Counted from the first letter of the stretch, positions 25,393-35,438 are shown. The stretch: 64,000 nt of DNA from CAMLJR01 sp964500675 (GCA_964500675.1 CAZCNY010000007.1:124001-188000); one strand, 5' to 3'. The notes: a model not told the origin generated them from the sequence alone. Numbers and translations are program-made.

Positions 25393-26277
25393 GCCTGCCG
25401 CGATAATCGCGCGCACGGTCGCGATAAAGTTGTCGAGCAGCGGCGAATGCGTGTCGCCGTTCCATGCCAGCGCGAGCGTGAGTGATTGATCGAGTTCGAC
25501 CACGGGTTTCAACACGACATCGGGCAGCGGCGACGTCGTCGCGACGACAAAGCTGATGCCCATGCCGACCGCGACCAAATTCAACGCCGTCGCATCGCTG
25601 TCGGCTTCCTGAATGATCTTGGGAACGAACCCGCGGCGATGGCAATCGCGCAGCAGGGTATCGGAGTAATACGCATTGCGCGAACGCGCCAGCCAAATAA
25701 AAGGCTGATCGTTCAAGTCGTGCAAAAATAACTGTTTCTTTTTCGCCAGAGGATTCGCGCGGTGCAGCGCAAGAAAAAAGCGATCGGCCGCGATCGGTAG
25801 ATGCTCCAGACCCTGATCGTGCTCGGGCGAGCGATAAATGAATCCGGCATCGAGTTCGCCGCTGCGCAACGCCGCGCATTGCGCCGGTGAATTCAGCTGA
25901 TTGAGACGCAGCTCGACGTTGGGATACATGGCGCGAAATTCACTGATCGAGCGCGACACCAGCGGCGAGCGCGCCGCGGTTTCGCGAAAGCCGATATTGA
26001 GCGTGCCGAGCTGGCCGGCGGACGCCTGCTGCAACCGCTCTTTCGACGATTCGAGATCGCGGAGAATACGGCGTGCATCGGCCATGAATAGCCGCCCGCT
26101 CGCGGTCAGCGCGATGCGCTGTTTCGCGCGGGTGAATAACGCGCAGCCCAGTTCGGCTTCGAGTTGGGCGATCTGTTTCGAGAGCGCGGGCTGAACGATG
26201 TGCAGACGCTCGGCCGCGCGCCGCAGATTTTCTTCCTCCGCGGCGGCGAGAAAGTAGCGAAGACGTCGGATATCCAT
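25390..26277 (-). CDS. LysR-family regulator (BenM/CatM-like)
   Basis: A 295-aa protein. It begins MDIRRLRYFLAAAEEENLRRAAERLHIVQPALSKQIAQLEAELGCALF, the classic LysR helix-turn-helix, and has an effector domain from about residue 90 with LGTLNIGFRETAARSPLV and VAVGMGISFV, closest in pattern to the BenM/CatM/CbnR branch. That branch usually senses aromatic-acid intermediates and activates divergent genes. The divergent neighbour here is cysC, 118 bp away, so control of sulfate activation is possible, but no operator was identified. Confidence 0.88.
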   Translation of the reverse strand: MDIRRLRYFLAAAEEENLRRAAERLHIVQPALSKQIAQLEAELGCALFTRAKQRIALTASGRLFMADARRILRDLESSKERLQQASAGQLGTLNIGFRETAARSPLVSRSISEFRAMYPNVELRLNQLNSPAQCAALRSGELDAGFIYRSPEHDQGLEHLPIAADRFFLALHRANPLAKKKQLFLHDLNDQPFIWLARSRNAYYSDTLLRDCHRRGFVPKIIQEADSDATALNLVAVGMGISFVVATTSPLPDVVLKPVVELDQSLTLALAWNGDTHSPLLDNFIATVRAIIAAG

Positions 26278-26395
26278 AGAAGCAAATGATAACAGAGAGG
26301 AATCAAGTTAATAAGTTTTTACTGTTGGCGCTATCAGTGGCTTTTCCCTATCGTGGCGCTATTCTTTGTCCGCATCCCCATAGCAGGTATCCATA

Positions 26396-27016
26396 ATGGC
26401 TGAACAAAAAGCGACAAACGTACATTGGCACGAGGGCGAGGTGACGCGCGCGGACCGCGAGCGCGTGTTGGGCCATAAAGGCGCAACGATTTGGTTCACG
26501 GGCCTGTCCGGCAGCGGTAAGAGCACCGTAGCGGTGGCGTTAGAAAAAGTGCTCAACGAACGCGGTGTGCTCGCCTACCGTTTGGACGGCGATAATGTCC
26601 GCCTCGGTATCAACAAGAATCTGGGCTTTTCCGCCGAGGATCGCGCGGAAAATATTCGCCGTATCGGCGAGATCGCCAAGCTGTTTGTCGATGCCGGCGT
26701 GGTGGTGCTGTCGAGTTTCGTGAGCCCCTATCGCGCCGATCGCGATCTCGTGCGCAAGCTGCACGATGACGGCGGCATGACCTTCATCGAAGTGCATGTC
26801 GATGTGCCGCTCGAAGAAGCCGAGAAACGCGACCCGAAAGGTTTGTACAAAAAAGCGCGCGCGGGCCAAATTCCCAACTTCACCGGAATTTCCGATCCGT
26901 ACGAAGCGCCGCTCAATGCGGAAATTGTATTGAAGACTCACGAAATGACGCTGGAGCAAGAAGTCGTTGCGCTGCTCGATGCGCTGCAAAAGCGCGGCAT
27001 TCTGCCAGCAGCTTAA
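26396..27016 (+). CDS. cysC: Adenylylsulfate kinase
   Basis: Phosphorylates APS to PAPS with ATP in the cytoplasm. The 206-aa protein has the P-loop GLSGSGKST (about 36-44), the DGDNVR motif, the FVSPYRADRD segment and DPKGLYKKARAG followed by NFTGISDPYE, all typical of CysC. The ATG at 26396 follows CAGGTATCC. The next gene is sat, so APS made by sulfate adenylyltransferase passes directly to this enzyme. PAPS feeds assimilation and the sulfotransferase at 35.5 kb. Confidence 0.96.
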   Translation: MAEQKATNVHWHEGEVTRADRERVLGHKGATIWFTGLSGSGKSTVAVALEKVLNERGVLAYRLDGDNVRLGINKNLGFSAEDRAENIRRIGEIAKLFVDAGVVVLSSFVSPYRADRDLVRKLHDDGGMTFIEVHVDVPLEEAEKRDPKGLYKKARAGQIPNFTGISDPYEAPLNAEIVLKTHEMTLEQEVVALLDALQKRGILPAA

Positions 27017-27039
27017 ATGCGTTGCATGAATTTATTGGC

Positions 27040-27096
27040 GCCCTAACTTTTTTGCGAGCCTCCAATCTTTCTTGGGGCCCTCAATCTTTCTTGGAG
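27040..27096. repeat. Three 19-bp tandem repeats in the cysC-sat gap
   Basis: Units at 27040-27058, 27059-27077 and 27078-27096 share the core CAATCTTTCTTGG (the first copy is degenerate). The third copy supplies the TTGGAG ribosome-binding site of sat. Confidence 0.85.
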
Positions 27097-27104
27097 AAAA
27101 ACAC

Positions 27105-28295
27105 ATGATCAAACCGCATGGCGCGAACGAACTCAAACCGTTATTCGTCTACGACACCGCGAAACATCACGCGCTGATCAAAGAAGCGGAAACGTTGCCG
27201 TCGCTGTTACTCAACTCTGCGGCGGCTGCGAATGCCGTGATGCTGGGGGCGGGTTATTTCACACCGTTGCCGGGTTATATGAATCTTGCCGATGCGCTCA
27301 GCGTATCGGAAAAGCTGCACACTGCCGACGGTCTGTTCTGGCCGGTACCGATTTTGAATCTCGCGAAAGATGTAGCGGGTATCCAAGGCGCCAAGCGCAT
27401 CGCGCTGCGCGATCCCAATGTCGAAGGCCATCCCGTGCTCGCGATCATGCACGTCGATGCGATCGAAATTGTGAGCGAAGCTGAAATCGCGTTGATGGCG
27501 AAAAATATTTTCGGCACGCTCGATGCGAAACATCCCGGCGTTGCCGTATTCACCAATCTCGGCAATCATCTGATTTCGGGCTCGATTCAAGTGCTCAACT
27601 TCAGTTATTTTCAGAGCGATTTTCCCGACACGTTCCGCACCGCGGTGGAAATTCGCAACGACATTCAAGAGCGCGGCTGGAAAACCGTCGTCGCGTTTCA
27701 AACGCGCAACCCGATGCACCGCGCGCACGAAGAGTTGTGCCGCATGGCGCAGCAGCGCTTGCAAGCCGACGGTATCGTCATTCACATGCTGCTGGGCAAA
27801 TTGAAAGAGGGCGATATTCCGGCGCCGGTGCGCGATGCGTGCATTCGCAAAATGGCCGAACTGTATTTCCCGCCGAACACCGTGATGATCACCGGCTATG
27901 GTTTCGACATGCTTTATGCGGGGCCGCGCGAAGCGGTATTGCACGCGATTTTCCGTCAGAACATGGGCGCGACGCATTTTATCGTCGGCCGCGATCACGC
28001 CGGTGTCGGCGATTTCTACGGTCCGTTCGATGCGCAGACGATTTTCGACGAGAAGGTGCCGCAAGGCGCGCTACTGATCGAATTGTTCCGCGCCGACAAC
28101 ACGGCGTTTTCGAAAAAACTCGGCCGCGTCGTTATGATGCGCGAAGCGCCCGATCACACGCCCGAGGATTTCATCACGCTATCGGGCACAAAAGTGCGGC
28201 AGATGCTGGGGCAGGGTATGGCGCCGCCGCCGGAATTTTCACGCCCTGAAGTCGCGAAAATTTTGATGGATTATTACCAGTCGATTGGTGGCTAG
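27105..28295 (+). CDS. sat: Sulfate adenylyltransferase (homomeric Sat type)
   Basis: Makes APS from sulfate and ATP. The 396-aa protein has the single-polypeptide ATP sulfurylase signatures FQTRNPMHRAHEEL (ATP-binding QxRNPxHxxH), GRDHAGVGDFYGPFDAQ and LSGTKVRQML, unlike the two-subunit CysDN enzyme. The ATG at 27105 is preceded by TTGGAG; upstream frame to 27072 overlaps the repeat and is unlikely. It follows cysC by 88 bases and is convergent with the PAS-GGDEF gene. An organism using Sat with CysC makes PAPS without the CysN GTPase. Confidence 0.95.
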   Translation: MIKPHGANELKPLFVYDTAKHHALIKEAETLPSLLLNSAAAANAVMLGAGYFTPLPGYMNLADALSVSEKLHTADGLFWPVPILNLAKDVAGIQGAKRIALRDPNVEGHPVLAIMHVDAIEIVSEAEIALMAKNIFGTLDAKHPGVAVFTNLGNHLISGSIQVLNFSYFQSDFPDTFRTAVEIRNDIQERGWKTVVAFQTRNPMHRAHEELCRMAQQRLQADGIVIHMLLGKLKEGDIPAPVRDACIRKMAELYFPPNTVMITGYGFDMLYAGPREAVLHAIFRQNMGATHFIVGRDHAGVGDFYGPFDAQTIFDEKVPQGALLIELFRADNTAFSKKLGRVVMMREAPDHTPEDFITLSGTKVRQMLGQGMAPPPEFSRPEVAKILMDYYQSIGG

Positions 28296-28315
28296 TATTA
28301 GTCGATGGTGATTGT

Positions 28316-31300
28316 TCAATTGGGCGGCGGCTGCATCGGGGCACTTTCCACCCGGTTGCGGCCGTTCTCCTTGGCCTTGTAAAGCGCGGTATCGGCGAGT
28401 GCCAGCACGGTGCTCGCTGCGCTATCTTCGGCACCGATTGGTGCAACTCCGATACTCACGGTAATGGCGATCGCCAGCGCTGCGTTGGCCGTGTGAATTT
28501 GTGAACCAGCAATTTCGCCGCGAAGGCGTTCGGCAAACGCGTGAGCACCCCGCATATCGGTACCCGGCAGCAGGACCGCGAACTCTTCGCCGCCTAAACG
28601 CCCGAACACATCGATGTTGCGCAAGTTGCGGCGCACGAGCTCTGCAAAACTCTGCAGCACCGCATCGCCAGTCGCGTGGCCGTAGGTATCGTTGATATGT
28701 TTGAAGTGATCGATATCGAGCATCAATAAAGCGGTAGCTTCCCCGAAACGTTTGACGCGAGCGAATTCCAGTTCGAGTTTGTAAAGGAAAAGCCGGCGAT
28801 TGGCCGCACCCGTCAGCGGGTCCGTCGTGGCTAAGCGCTTCAATTCCTGCTCCATCGCTTTGCGCTCGGTGATGTCCATCGCGGTTCCCGACATGCGCAA
28901 TGCTTTGCCTTCCATGTTGCGTTCGACGACCATTCCACGAAATGAAATCCACACCCAATGGCCATCTTTATGGCGCATGCGCAGTTCTGCTTCGAAAGAT
29001 GGTGTTTCCGCGTCGAGATGACGTTTCAATGAACTGCTCGCGATCAGCGCGTCGTCGGGATTTATCAGCGCTCTGAACTCGTTGCGATTGGTCGGCATTT
29101 CCTCCAGTGTATAGCCGAGTAATTTCACCCAACCGTCGCCAAAAATATAGCGATCATTCTGCAGGTCCCGATCGAGCCATGCCAGTTCCGCGCCCTGCAA
29201 TGCAAAGGTCAAGCGTTCGCGCGTGATTGCCAGTGCTTTCTCCGTGGCTTTGCGCTCCGAGATATCTCTGAATACCCAGAGCGTGTCGGCTTCCGAGAGT
29301 TTTCCAAATTGAATGGCTTGTCCCGAAATATGCAGATCGATGTCGCTGCCATCCTTGCGTTGCAGCGTGGAGTCTTTGGAGAAGCGCTGGCCCCGAGCGA
29401 GCACCGGATAGGCTGCGCGCCCCAACTCTTCATACGCTTCTTGCGACGAATAAAATATCCGCGTGTCGACATGATCCATTTCTTTCAATGTATAACCGAA
29501 CAATTCCGCCATGCCCTGATTGGCCCAAATCTGCACGCGGTCTTTCACCAGCGCGACGCCGACGTTGGCGTTTTCAAGAATGGCCGCAAGCAACTCTTTT
29601 TGTTCACGCAACTCGATTTCGGCCCGCTTGCGCTCGGTAATATCTTCGACGATGGACCAGATATATTCTTGCCCGTCGCTGCCGGTAATTAAAATTCCAT
29701 TCAGCTCCAGCGGAATACGGCGACCATCCTTACGCACGTATTCCTTTTCAAACGGGCCGTAATGGCCTTGAGTGCGCAACAATTCCAATTGCTGCTGCTC
29801 ATCCGCGCTATATTCGCTCGGCGTGAGAGTCCAATAATCCAACTGCTTGATCTCATCGCTGCTGTAACCGCAAATATGTTTGAACGCATCGTTGAATTCG
29901 ATGAAATGTCCCTGCATGTCGGCCAGCGCAATACCCAGCGGAGACAAGCTGTAAAGGCCGCGCAATTTCGCCTCGCTTTCGCGCAAAATGCCGAGATATA
30001 TTTCGTTTTTCTTGCTCGCGCGCGCAAGGTCTTCGGTGCGTGCGATGACGTTCGCTTCGACGCGTGCGGTATAACCGGTGCCGAGCAACAGCAATGCGCC
30101 GATTAAACCCGTACCGAAAAAGCCGACGGCGGCGACAGTCCAGCTTTGCCAACCGCGATGCTGTGACAGATAGAGCGCACTGGGTTGTGTTTGCAAAAGG
30201 TATTCGCGCCCGCCGTATCGCAATGTCTGTGCGTAGGTTCCGGCATGGGAGCTCGCATCGAGCTGACCATAGATTTGCTCGTGCGCGGCGATATCCGTCA
30301 ACGCAACCGAAAATAAAGAGCGCTCGTCCGGCAGCACGTTATCCATAAAATCGCTGACTCGGAGCGCCATTGCGACGAGGCCTGGATGATCGGCATCCAT
30401 GGGCAAATTGACGGGCAAAAACAGAGTGATATTGCGTTGAGCCGATCGTGTTTGAATCAGCGGCAAGGGTCCCGATGCGACGGTGGAGTTATTTTTCAGC
30501 GCGCGCACTATCGCGAAACGGCGCTCGGCATTGGAGCCCAAATCGAACCCTATCAATTTACGATTTGGCGCGAACGGCTCGACATAGACGACCGGGTAAT
30601 AGTCCGGGTGCTCGCCTGCCGTCATCAGATCGAGCTCTGCATTTTGCTCGGTGATGCGGTAAGCGAAATGGTCTCGCTGCTGCGCTTCAAATAGGTTGCG
30701 TTCGTTTCGCGCGACATGGGGTGCCCAAACGACAGCCTGCACCATCGGAAAGCGCGTTAACGATTGGTTGACGAAACGTTGAAAGTTTTCGCGAGTGATG
30801 GACGCGCCGGGTAAATTCAGCAGGTGTACCCGAATTTCTTCCAGCAGAAACTCCTGCTCCTCAAAGCGCGTTTGCACGAGATCCGCCATGCGCTGCGATC
30901 GGGCGTGAAACTCGACGAGCGACTCCTCGTTTTCCCACCGACTCGTTCGCACAAACACCGTGGCGACCGTTAGCAGTGCCAGCAGCATCGGCACGACAAT
31001 GATGATCACACGTCCGCGCCACGCCGATCGCGGCCTGCTTGCCAGGGCCAGCACAATCGGCGTCATGACGGCGGCGCCGAGCGTATCGCCGATCCACCAG
31101 GTAAACCAGGTGACCGCGAAGCCGGATGCATTCACGGTGCCGATTAACGTAAGGCCGCTGACCGAAATCGTCGCGCTGATCAGACACGTTAACGGTGCGA
31201 TCAGCAGCAGCAAGACGACATCGCGGACCTGATCGAAAGCCGATTGACGGCTCACCGCGTAGCGAAGGCTGGTACCGCCGGCTGCGGCTTGCAGTGTTGA

Positions 31301-31594
31301 CGCCGTCGCGATAAGCCATGCAGCAATGACGCTGCTCGCGGAAATCGTGTGACTGAAGGCGTACCCGGCCCAGAGATTGAGCAGGAGCGAGCCGAGAAAT
31401 ATCCAGGGCAGTGTGGCGCGCCCGGCGATGAACGCAGCAGCCATGGCGATGCCGGCGGGAGGGAAAATAGCCGATGCGTAGCCGGGCGGTAGCGCCAGCA
31501 TTAAACCCAGTTTACCGGCCAGCACATAGGCCAGACACAATAGGCTTCCAGACTGCCACGCAATACCGGTATCGAGCGAGGAATGCGGTTTCAA
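28316..31594 (-). CDS. MASE1-CHASE-PAS-GGDEF membrane diguanylate cyclase
   Basis: A 1092-aa multidomain sensor. The N-terminal MASE1-type membrane domain (about residues 10-215, eight or so helices, with AIFPPAGIAMAAAF) is followed by a CHASE periplasmic domain (about 230-480) and another membrane helix (about 485-510). Next are three PAS domains with PAC segments (ending DITERKRAE, DISERKATE, DITERKAME). The C-terminal GGDEF domain has TDPLTGAANRR, MLDIDHFKHINDTYGHATGD and an active-type GGEEF. It should make c-di-GMP in response to external and internal cues. The start is TTG 31594, with a weak ribosome-binding site; no EAL domain is attached. Confidence 0.93.
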   Translation of the reverse strand: MKPHSSLDTGIAWQSGSLLCLAYVLAGKLGLMLALPPGYASAIFPPAGIAMAAAFIAGRATLPWIFLGSLLLNLWAGYAFSHTISASSVIAAWLIATASTLQAAAGGTSLRYAVSRQSAFDQVRDVVLLLLIAPLTCLISATISVSGLTLIGTVNASGFAVTWFTWWIGDTLGAAVMTPIVLALASRPRSAWRGRVIIIVVPMLLALLTVATVFVRTSRWENEESLVEFHARSQRMADLVQTRFEEQEFLLEEIRVHLLNLPGASITRENFQRFVNQSLTRFPMVQAVVWAPHVARNERNLFEAQQRDHFAYRITEQNAELDLMTAGEHPDYYPVVYVEPFAPNRKLIGFDLGSNAERRFAIVRALKNNSTVASGPLPLIQTRSAQRNITLFLPVNLPMDADHPGLVAMALRVSDFMDNVLPDERSLFSVALTDIAAHEQIYGQLDASSHAGTYAQTLRYGGREYLLQTQPSALYLSQHRGWQSWTVAAVGFFGTGLIGALLLLGTGYTARVEANVIARTEDLARASKKNEIYLGILRESEAKLRGLYSLSPLGIALADMQGHFIEFNDAFKHICGYSSDEIKQLDYWTLTPSEYSADEQQQLELLRTQGHYGPFEKEYVRKDGRRIPLELNGILITGSDGQEYIWSIVEDITERKRAEIELREQKELLAAILENANVGVALVKDRVQIWANQGMAELFGYTLKEMDHVDTRIFYSSQEAYEELGRAAYPVLARGQRFSKDSTLQRKDGSDIDLHISGQAIQFGKLSEADTLWVFRDISERKATEKALAITRERLTFALQGAELAWLDRDLQNDRYIFGDGWVKLLGYTLEEMPTNRNEFRALINPDDALIASSSLKRHLDAETPSFEAELRMRHKDGHWVWISFRGMVVERNMEGKALRMSGTAMDITERKAMEQELKRLATTDPLTGAANRRLFLYKLELEFARVKRFGEATALLMLDIDHFKHINDTYGHATGDAVLQSFAELVRRNLRNIDVFGRLGGEEFAVLLPGTDMRGAHAFAERLRGEIAGSQIHTANAALAIAITVSIGVAPIGAEDSAASTVLALADTALYKAKENGRNRVESAPMQPPPN

Positions 31595-31671
31595 GGACGC
31601 GGCACACAGTTGGAGCTAGGTAGGAATTTTCAAAGTGTAGCTCGTCGCGCCTGCCTTATAGGCGATCGAAA

Positions 31672-32955
31672 TCAATTTATAGGCATTTTTTGGGAGGGCG
31701 CGGTGTAGCCATCGGTGAGCGTTTTCAAAAACGCCACGACGTCCGCGATCTGGTTGTCATCCCACACGGGCTTGTCGCCGATTTTGCGGTTGAGCGGTAC
31801 ATCTATCGTATCGATGTTGCCACGATATTCTTCCGGCAAATCGTTGAATTTATCCACTTCGCCGTTGCGTTTGCGCGGGTACCATTTGTACGGATGCGTA
31901 TCGCGTTGCACGTAGAAGCGCAGCGCATCTTTCAATGTATGAAAATACCCGTTGTGAAAAAACACGCCACGCTGCGCGACATTGCGCAATGTCGGCGTTT
32001 TGAACAGACCACAATAATTCGCCTGCGATTGATCGCGGCGCAGCGGGCCACAAAGGCCCATGTCGTAATAAGCGGGATCGGCATTCGCGGCTAATGCGGG
32101 GTTGCGCGGCACACCCAGCGCCTCGAATTGAAAATTGGTGAACAGCGGATGGCTGCCGTCTGCGCCTAATCGACTGGAGTGACAAAATGCGCAGTTGCCG
32201 CTGTTGGGATCGTTGAATAATTTTAAGCCGCGCATTTCCCGTGCGCTGAGTTGTGCTTTGCCATCGAGATACGCATCGTATTTGCTCGTATACGGATGAA
32301 AACTTGCATCGTCGAGTTCGAAATACTCGATTGCTTGCGCGGCTTGCGCAAAAGCTAATTTAGTCTCGGCAAAAATATTTTCGCCAAAGATGCGGCGAAA
32401 TTCCCCGGCATAAGCGGCGCGTGCAATTTTTGCGACCACGGCAGCGGGGGTGGGGTTGGCCATTTCATTCGGATCGAGCCACGGAATGGCGGCTTGATCG
32501 CGCAGCGCATCGACGCGACCGTCCCATGTAAAACCGCCGAACGGCGGATGCGCTTCGCTGTTCTGTTCCTGCGGTTTAGCGGCTTGCTCGCGGAACCAGC
32601 GCGGCGTTCGATTCAGCGCATACATCAACGTGGGTACCGCGCGCTTTCCGGATTGTTTGAGATCGGCGCCGCCGAATTGAACGGGCAAATGATTGGGCGG
32701 GCCGTAGGCGTGCTCTGGGCTGTGGCAGCTGGCGCAGGACATGCGGCCCGATGCGGAGAGCGACGCATCGAAAAACATTTTTTTGCCGAGCGCGGCCATC
32801 GCGCGCCTGGATAATGTATTTGCAGTCTTTGCGGTGAGAGGGATTTGCGTAGCAGCGATCGCACTGTTACCGCACGTCATTAATTGCAATGTTGTCGCTA
32901 CTATTCCGCCACAAATCAGCAGATTTTTGCCGGCACAAATCCACCGATTTTTCAT
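31672..32955 (-). CDS. Di-haem cytochrome c peroxidase/MauG-family protein
   Basis: A 427-aa periplasmic protein with an N-terminal signal (basic start, hydrophobic 11-27, then about AIAATQ). Two c-type haem sites are visible: CASCH (74-78) and CAFCH (255-259), the spacing seen in bacterial di-haem peroxidases and MauG relatives. FDASLSASGRMSCASCHSPEHAYG and KTPTLRNVAQRGVFFHNGYFHTL are family segments. Likely electron transfer to peroxide or oxidation of a partner substrate in the periplasm. It lies 113 bases after the phosphoesterase gene on the same strand; a functional link is not evident. Confidence 0.9.
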   Translation of the reverse strand: MKNRWICAGKNLLICGGIVATTLQLMTCGNSAIAATQIPLTAKTANTLSRRAMAALGKKMFFDASLSASGRMSCASCHSPEHAYGPPNHLPVQFGGADLKQSGKRAVPTLMYALNRTPRWFREQAAKPQEQNSEAHPPFGGFTWDGRVDALRDQAAIPWLDPNEMANPTPAAVVAKIARAAYAGEFRRIFGENIFAETKLAFAQAAQAIEYFELDDASFHPYTSKYDAYLDGKAQLSAREMRGLKLFNDPNSGNCAFCHSSRLGADGSHPLFTNFQFEALGVPRNPALAANADPAYYDMGLCGPLRRDQSQANYCGLFKTPTLRNVAQRGVFFHNGYFHTLKDALRFYVQRDTHPYKWYPRKRNGEVDKFNDLPEEYRGNIDTIDVPLNRKIGDKPVWDDNQIADVVAFLKTLTDGYTAPSQKMPIN

Positions 32956-33051
32956 GTCGTGCTTTTTGCCGAAAAGCGATGCGATTTAAAAGTTCCCCCT
33001 CTCGATTTCGAGAGAGAATGCTGCGAGATGATGTCAAATCGCAGCGACATT

Positions 33052-33089
33052 ATAAGTTGGTGAATACATCATAAATTGGTGAACACGTC
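33052..33089. repeat. Two 19-bp tandem copies covering the phosphoesterase stop codon
   Basis: ATAAGTTGGTGAATACATC (33052-33070) and ATAAATTGGTGAACACGTC (33071-33089) differ at three positions. The second contains the final codons of the minus-strand phosphoesterase; the duplication therefore carries a copy of its 3' end. Confidence 0.85.
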
Positions 33090-34268
33090 CTCGCCAAAAC
33101 CGACCAAGCCATCCTGCCCCGCATAGCCGAGATGACCGTTGGTGCCAAAAATATCTTCGAGGCTTTTTAACAGCGAATAATGGTTGTACGGCGTGTTGGT
33201 GACCGTGCCCGGTTTGATGAACGGCGATAGCAGCACGGCACCGGTGTTATCGCCGCCGATGCCATCGATTTGCAATGCGCCGAAAATGGTTCCTGGGCGC
33301 GTGACATTGGGTCCGACCTGCTCGCCGCAGCAATGGTCTCCAGGGAATATCGCTTTGCCGTTGGATATTGTGTAATTGCCCTCGTCAAAATTGATAATCA
33401 GCAAGCCGTCTTTTTTATAGGCGGGCGACGCCATGATGAGAGGCACCCATTTTTGCAAAAACGCATCCGCCGAAACCAAACCGCCGGGATCGCCGTTGGC
33501 GCAATGCGTGTCGTGGCCGTCGTTGCAAAGATTGGGCGTGATGAACGTAAAATTCGCTGTGGTATCGATCGACTGCAAATCTTGTTGCAACGCATTTAGA
33601 TTGACGACGTGCGTTGCGCAATCGGGCGAATCGATGATCGAGTGAAAATACATAAAGGGATTGTGCCGGGTCGCATATTGATCGCCGAGCGGTACGGCTG
33701 CACTCGGTGCTTCCGCGCCTTGCGTATTGTCGGCGGCATTCAGCGCGGGATGACCGCAGGTCGACGCCTCGCGCGCGGGATCATTGCCCATATCCTCCAT
33801 GTAACCTTTCCAGCTCAGACCGATTTCCTTCAGCTGGTCGGGCAGCGTTTTTATGCTGGCGGGATACACGCAACCGGTGCCGATGGCCTGACCATCGGGA
33901 GTCATGCCGTTGAGCTGAAAATCTTGATACGTAAAACAATCGGTGCCCGTTTCGTTGGTCGCGGCCTGACCGCTCAGCATCGCAATGTAATTATCCAAGC
34001 TGACGTGTCCGGTGCCGTAATATTCGCGCAGCAGCGCGCCTTGGCCCGTTAGCGTTTGCGCGAGATAAGGTGCCGACGAATTCGTGCCGAAGGTATCCGC
34101 GTAACTCTTGTTTTCCAGCGTAATGACAAACACGTGTTTGATGGCGTTGTGCTGTTTTTGCGCGGTGTTGAGTTTGGTGCTGTGTGCGCCGCATGCGGCC
34201 AGAAAGATGCCGAGCGCAAGCGACAAAATTATCGCGCCGGTGGTTCGCAATGCAATAATTTTTGACAT
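33069..34268 (-). CDS. Phosphoesterase family lipoprotein (phospholipase C/acid phosphatase type)
   Basis: A 399-aa protein beginning MSKIIALRTTGAIILSLALGIFLAAC, a lipoprotein signal with a clear lipobox. The mature part has FVITLENKSYADTFG, the metal-binding start of the phosphoesterase family that contains phospholipase C and AcpA, then GHVSLDNYIAMLSGQ, TPNLCNDGHDTHC and IINFDEGNYT. It probably hydrolyses phosphoesters outside the inner membrane. The ATG at 34268 has AGGAG 6 bases upstream. The frame is open 15 codons further upstream without support. Confidence 0.88.
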   Translation of the reverse strand: MSKIIALRTTGAIILSLALGIFLAACGAHSTKLNTAQKQHNAIKHVFVITLENKSYADTFGTNSSAPYLAQTLTGQGALLREYYGTGHVSLDNYIAMLSGQAATNETGTDCFTYQDFQLNGMTPDGQAIGTGCVYPASIKTLPDQLKEIGLSWKGYMEDMGNDPAREASTCGHPALNAADNTQGAEAPSAAVPLGDQYATRHNPFMYFHSIIDSPDCATHVVNLNALQQDLQSIDTTANFTFITPNLCNDGHDTHCANGDPGGLVSADAFLQKWVPLIMASPAYKKDGLLIINFDEGNYTISNGKAIFPGDHCCGEQVGPNVTRPGTIFGALQIDGIGGDNTGAVLLSPFIKPGTVTNTPYNHYSLLKSLEDIFGTNGHLGYAGQDGLVGFGEDVFTNL

Positions 34269-34389
34269 GAAATAACTCCTGCAACTGTTTTTAGTTGTTG
34301 TCGATTTATTCACAGTGAATGCCCCATGCTACCTGAAGCTTGTGGCTGAATTATTCACAACGCGGCATAGCTCGCACGCGTCGACACTA

Positions 34390-35310
34390 CTACAATGTAG
34401 CAGGCGGCGCAAGCCGGGTCGCCGGTATTCGTCCGTGGGTTTCGCAGGTTACGATCGCTGCCGTTGCGCGCAACCGTTCGGCGTAGCGTTCGATTTCCGC
34501 AACGCTCAAATTGTTGGGGATTCCGCTTAAAGCGAGTTCCAGCGCGACGGCGCCGGTAGGTGAGAAAACGGGCACCGAGATATAACTAATTCCCGCGCTG
34601 CCAGCATCCGCGATATTGAATAACTGGATCTCCGGTACAGACAAAGCGGCAATCAGTTCATGCAACCGCGACCAGTAAGCATCATCGCGCCGATGATCGA
34701 TAGGATATGTCGCAGTCTGACGCAACGCGCGCAGAGCATCGCCATTCGCGGCGATGGCATATCCGCGCTCGCGGATGACAGCCAATATTTTCTGCAAATA
34801 ATTGCGCATTGAATCGCTCAGGGTTAATTTTGCTTTATCGAGGTAGGATGCGATCGTGTGTTTATCCGCCCATGCGATATGCCCCAGCCCCAGTGGCGGT
34901 ATGAACGGACGCCGCTCGCCAACCCGATTCAATCCATCGTGCGTTTGCGGAACGCCCTCTTTCGCCAGAAACAGCAGCTCGTCGTCGACAATAGCGGTAG
35001 CGATGCACTGCGCTTTCAACTCATCGGTCAAGCGCGCCATTTCGCGGCGTGCGATGTCGATGCCGCGATGTTTTTCGAGCGCGGCGTGACCGATCGCTAC
35101 CAGCGCCACACCCAGCGAATAGGTTTTGTGCTTCGGATGGCGCGAGAGATAGCGCGCCTCAGTCAATGTGGTTAGAACGCGATGTGCGGAGCCGCTGCTG
35201 AGTTCCAGATGCTCGGCCAGCTCCGATAGCGTGAACGCTTCGGTGGGGTGGGCCGCGAGAAAGTTGATCACGTCGATCACGCGGCTATTGGGTCCAAAAA
35301 CTTCGCTCAA
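34390..35310 (-). CDS. IclR-family regulator, probable regulator of the sulfotransferase gene
   Basis: A 306-aa protein in the chosen form: an N-terminal winged helix (VIDVINFLAAHPTEAFTLSELAEHLELSSGSAHRVLTTLTEARYL, about residues 10-65) and the IclR effector domain (VGERRPFIPPLGLGHIAWA, then SYISVPVFSPTGAVALELALSG). The TTG at 35310 has GGGAG about 8 bases upstream; frame extends to 35409 without family similarity. It is divergent from the sulfotransferase gene, and a 14-bp palindrome lies just before that gene's start. IclR proteins typically repress or activate one divergent catabolic or modification gene. Confidence 0.87.
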   Translation of the reverse strand: MSEVFGPNSRVIDVINFLAAHPTEAFTLSELAEHLELSSGSAHRVLTTLTEARYLSRHPKHKTYSLGVALVAIGHAALEKHRGIDIARREMARLTDELKAQCIATAIVDDELLFLAKEGVPQTHDGLNRVGERRPFIPPLGLGHIAWADKHTIASYLDKAKLTLSDSMRNYLQKILAVIRERGYAIAANGDALRALRQTATYPIDHRRDDAYWSRLHELIAALSVPEIQLFNIADAGSAGISYISVPVFSPTGAVALELALSGIPNNLSVAEIERYAERLRATAAIVTCETHGRIPATRLAPPATL

Positions 35311-35438
35311 AAATAACGCTCCCGCCACGTTGAGAAAACAGGGTCTTGAAAACAGTGCCTCGAAAACGAGGTCGTGAAAACAGGGCTGTTGACATCGGGT
35401 CAGATTCAACCGATTATTTCCAATATTAAAACATATTT

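Noticed and set aside
27207..28064. 285-residue open frame antisense to sat
   Set aside because: Composition typical of the complement of a GC-biased gene; sat is certain.
31656..31684. Repeat TTATAGGC twice, 21 bases apart, at the end of the di-haem peroxidase gene
   Set aside because: Only 8 identical bases, too short to separate from chance, although it fits the pattern of 3'-end duplications.
32999..33016. Hairpin CTCTCGA..TCGAGAG between the peroxidase and phosphoesterase genes
   Set aside because: No T-run on either strand and no clear place in a leader; function cannot be argued.
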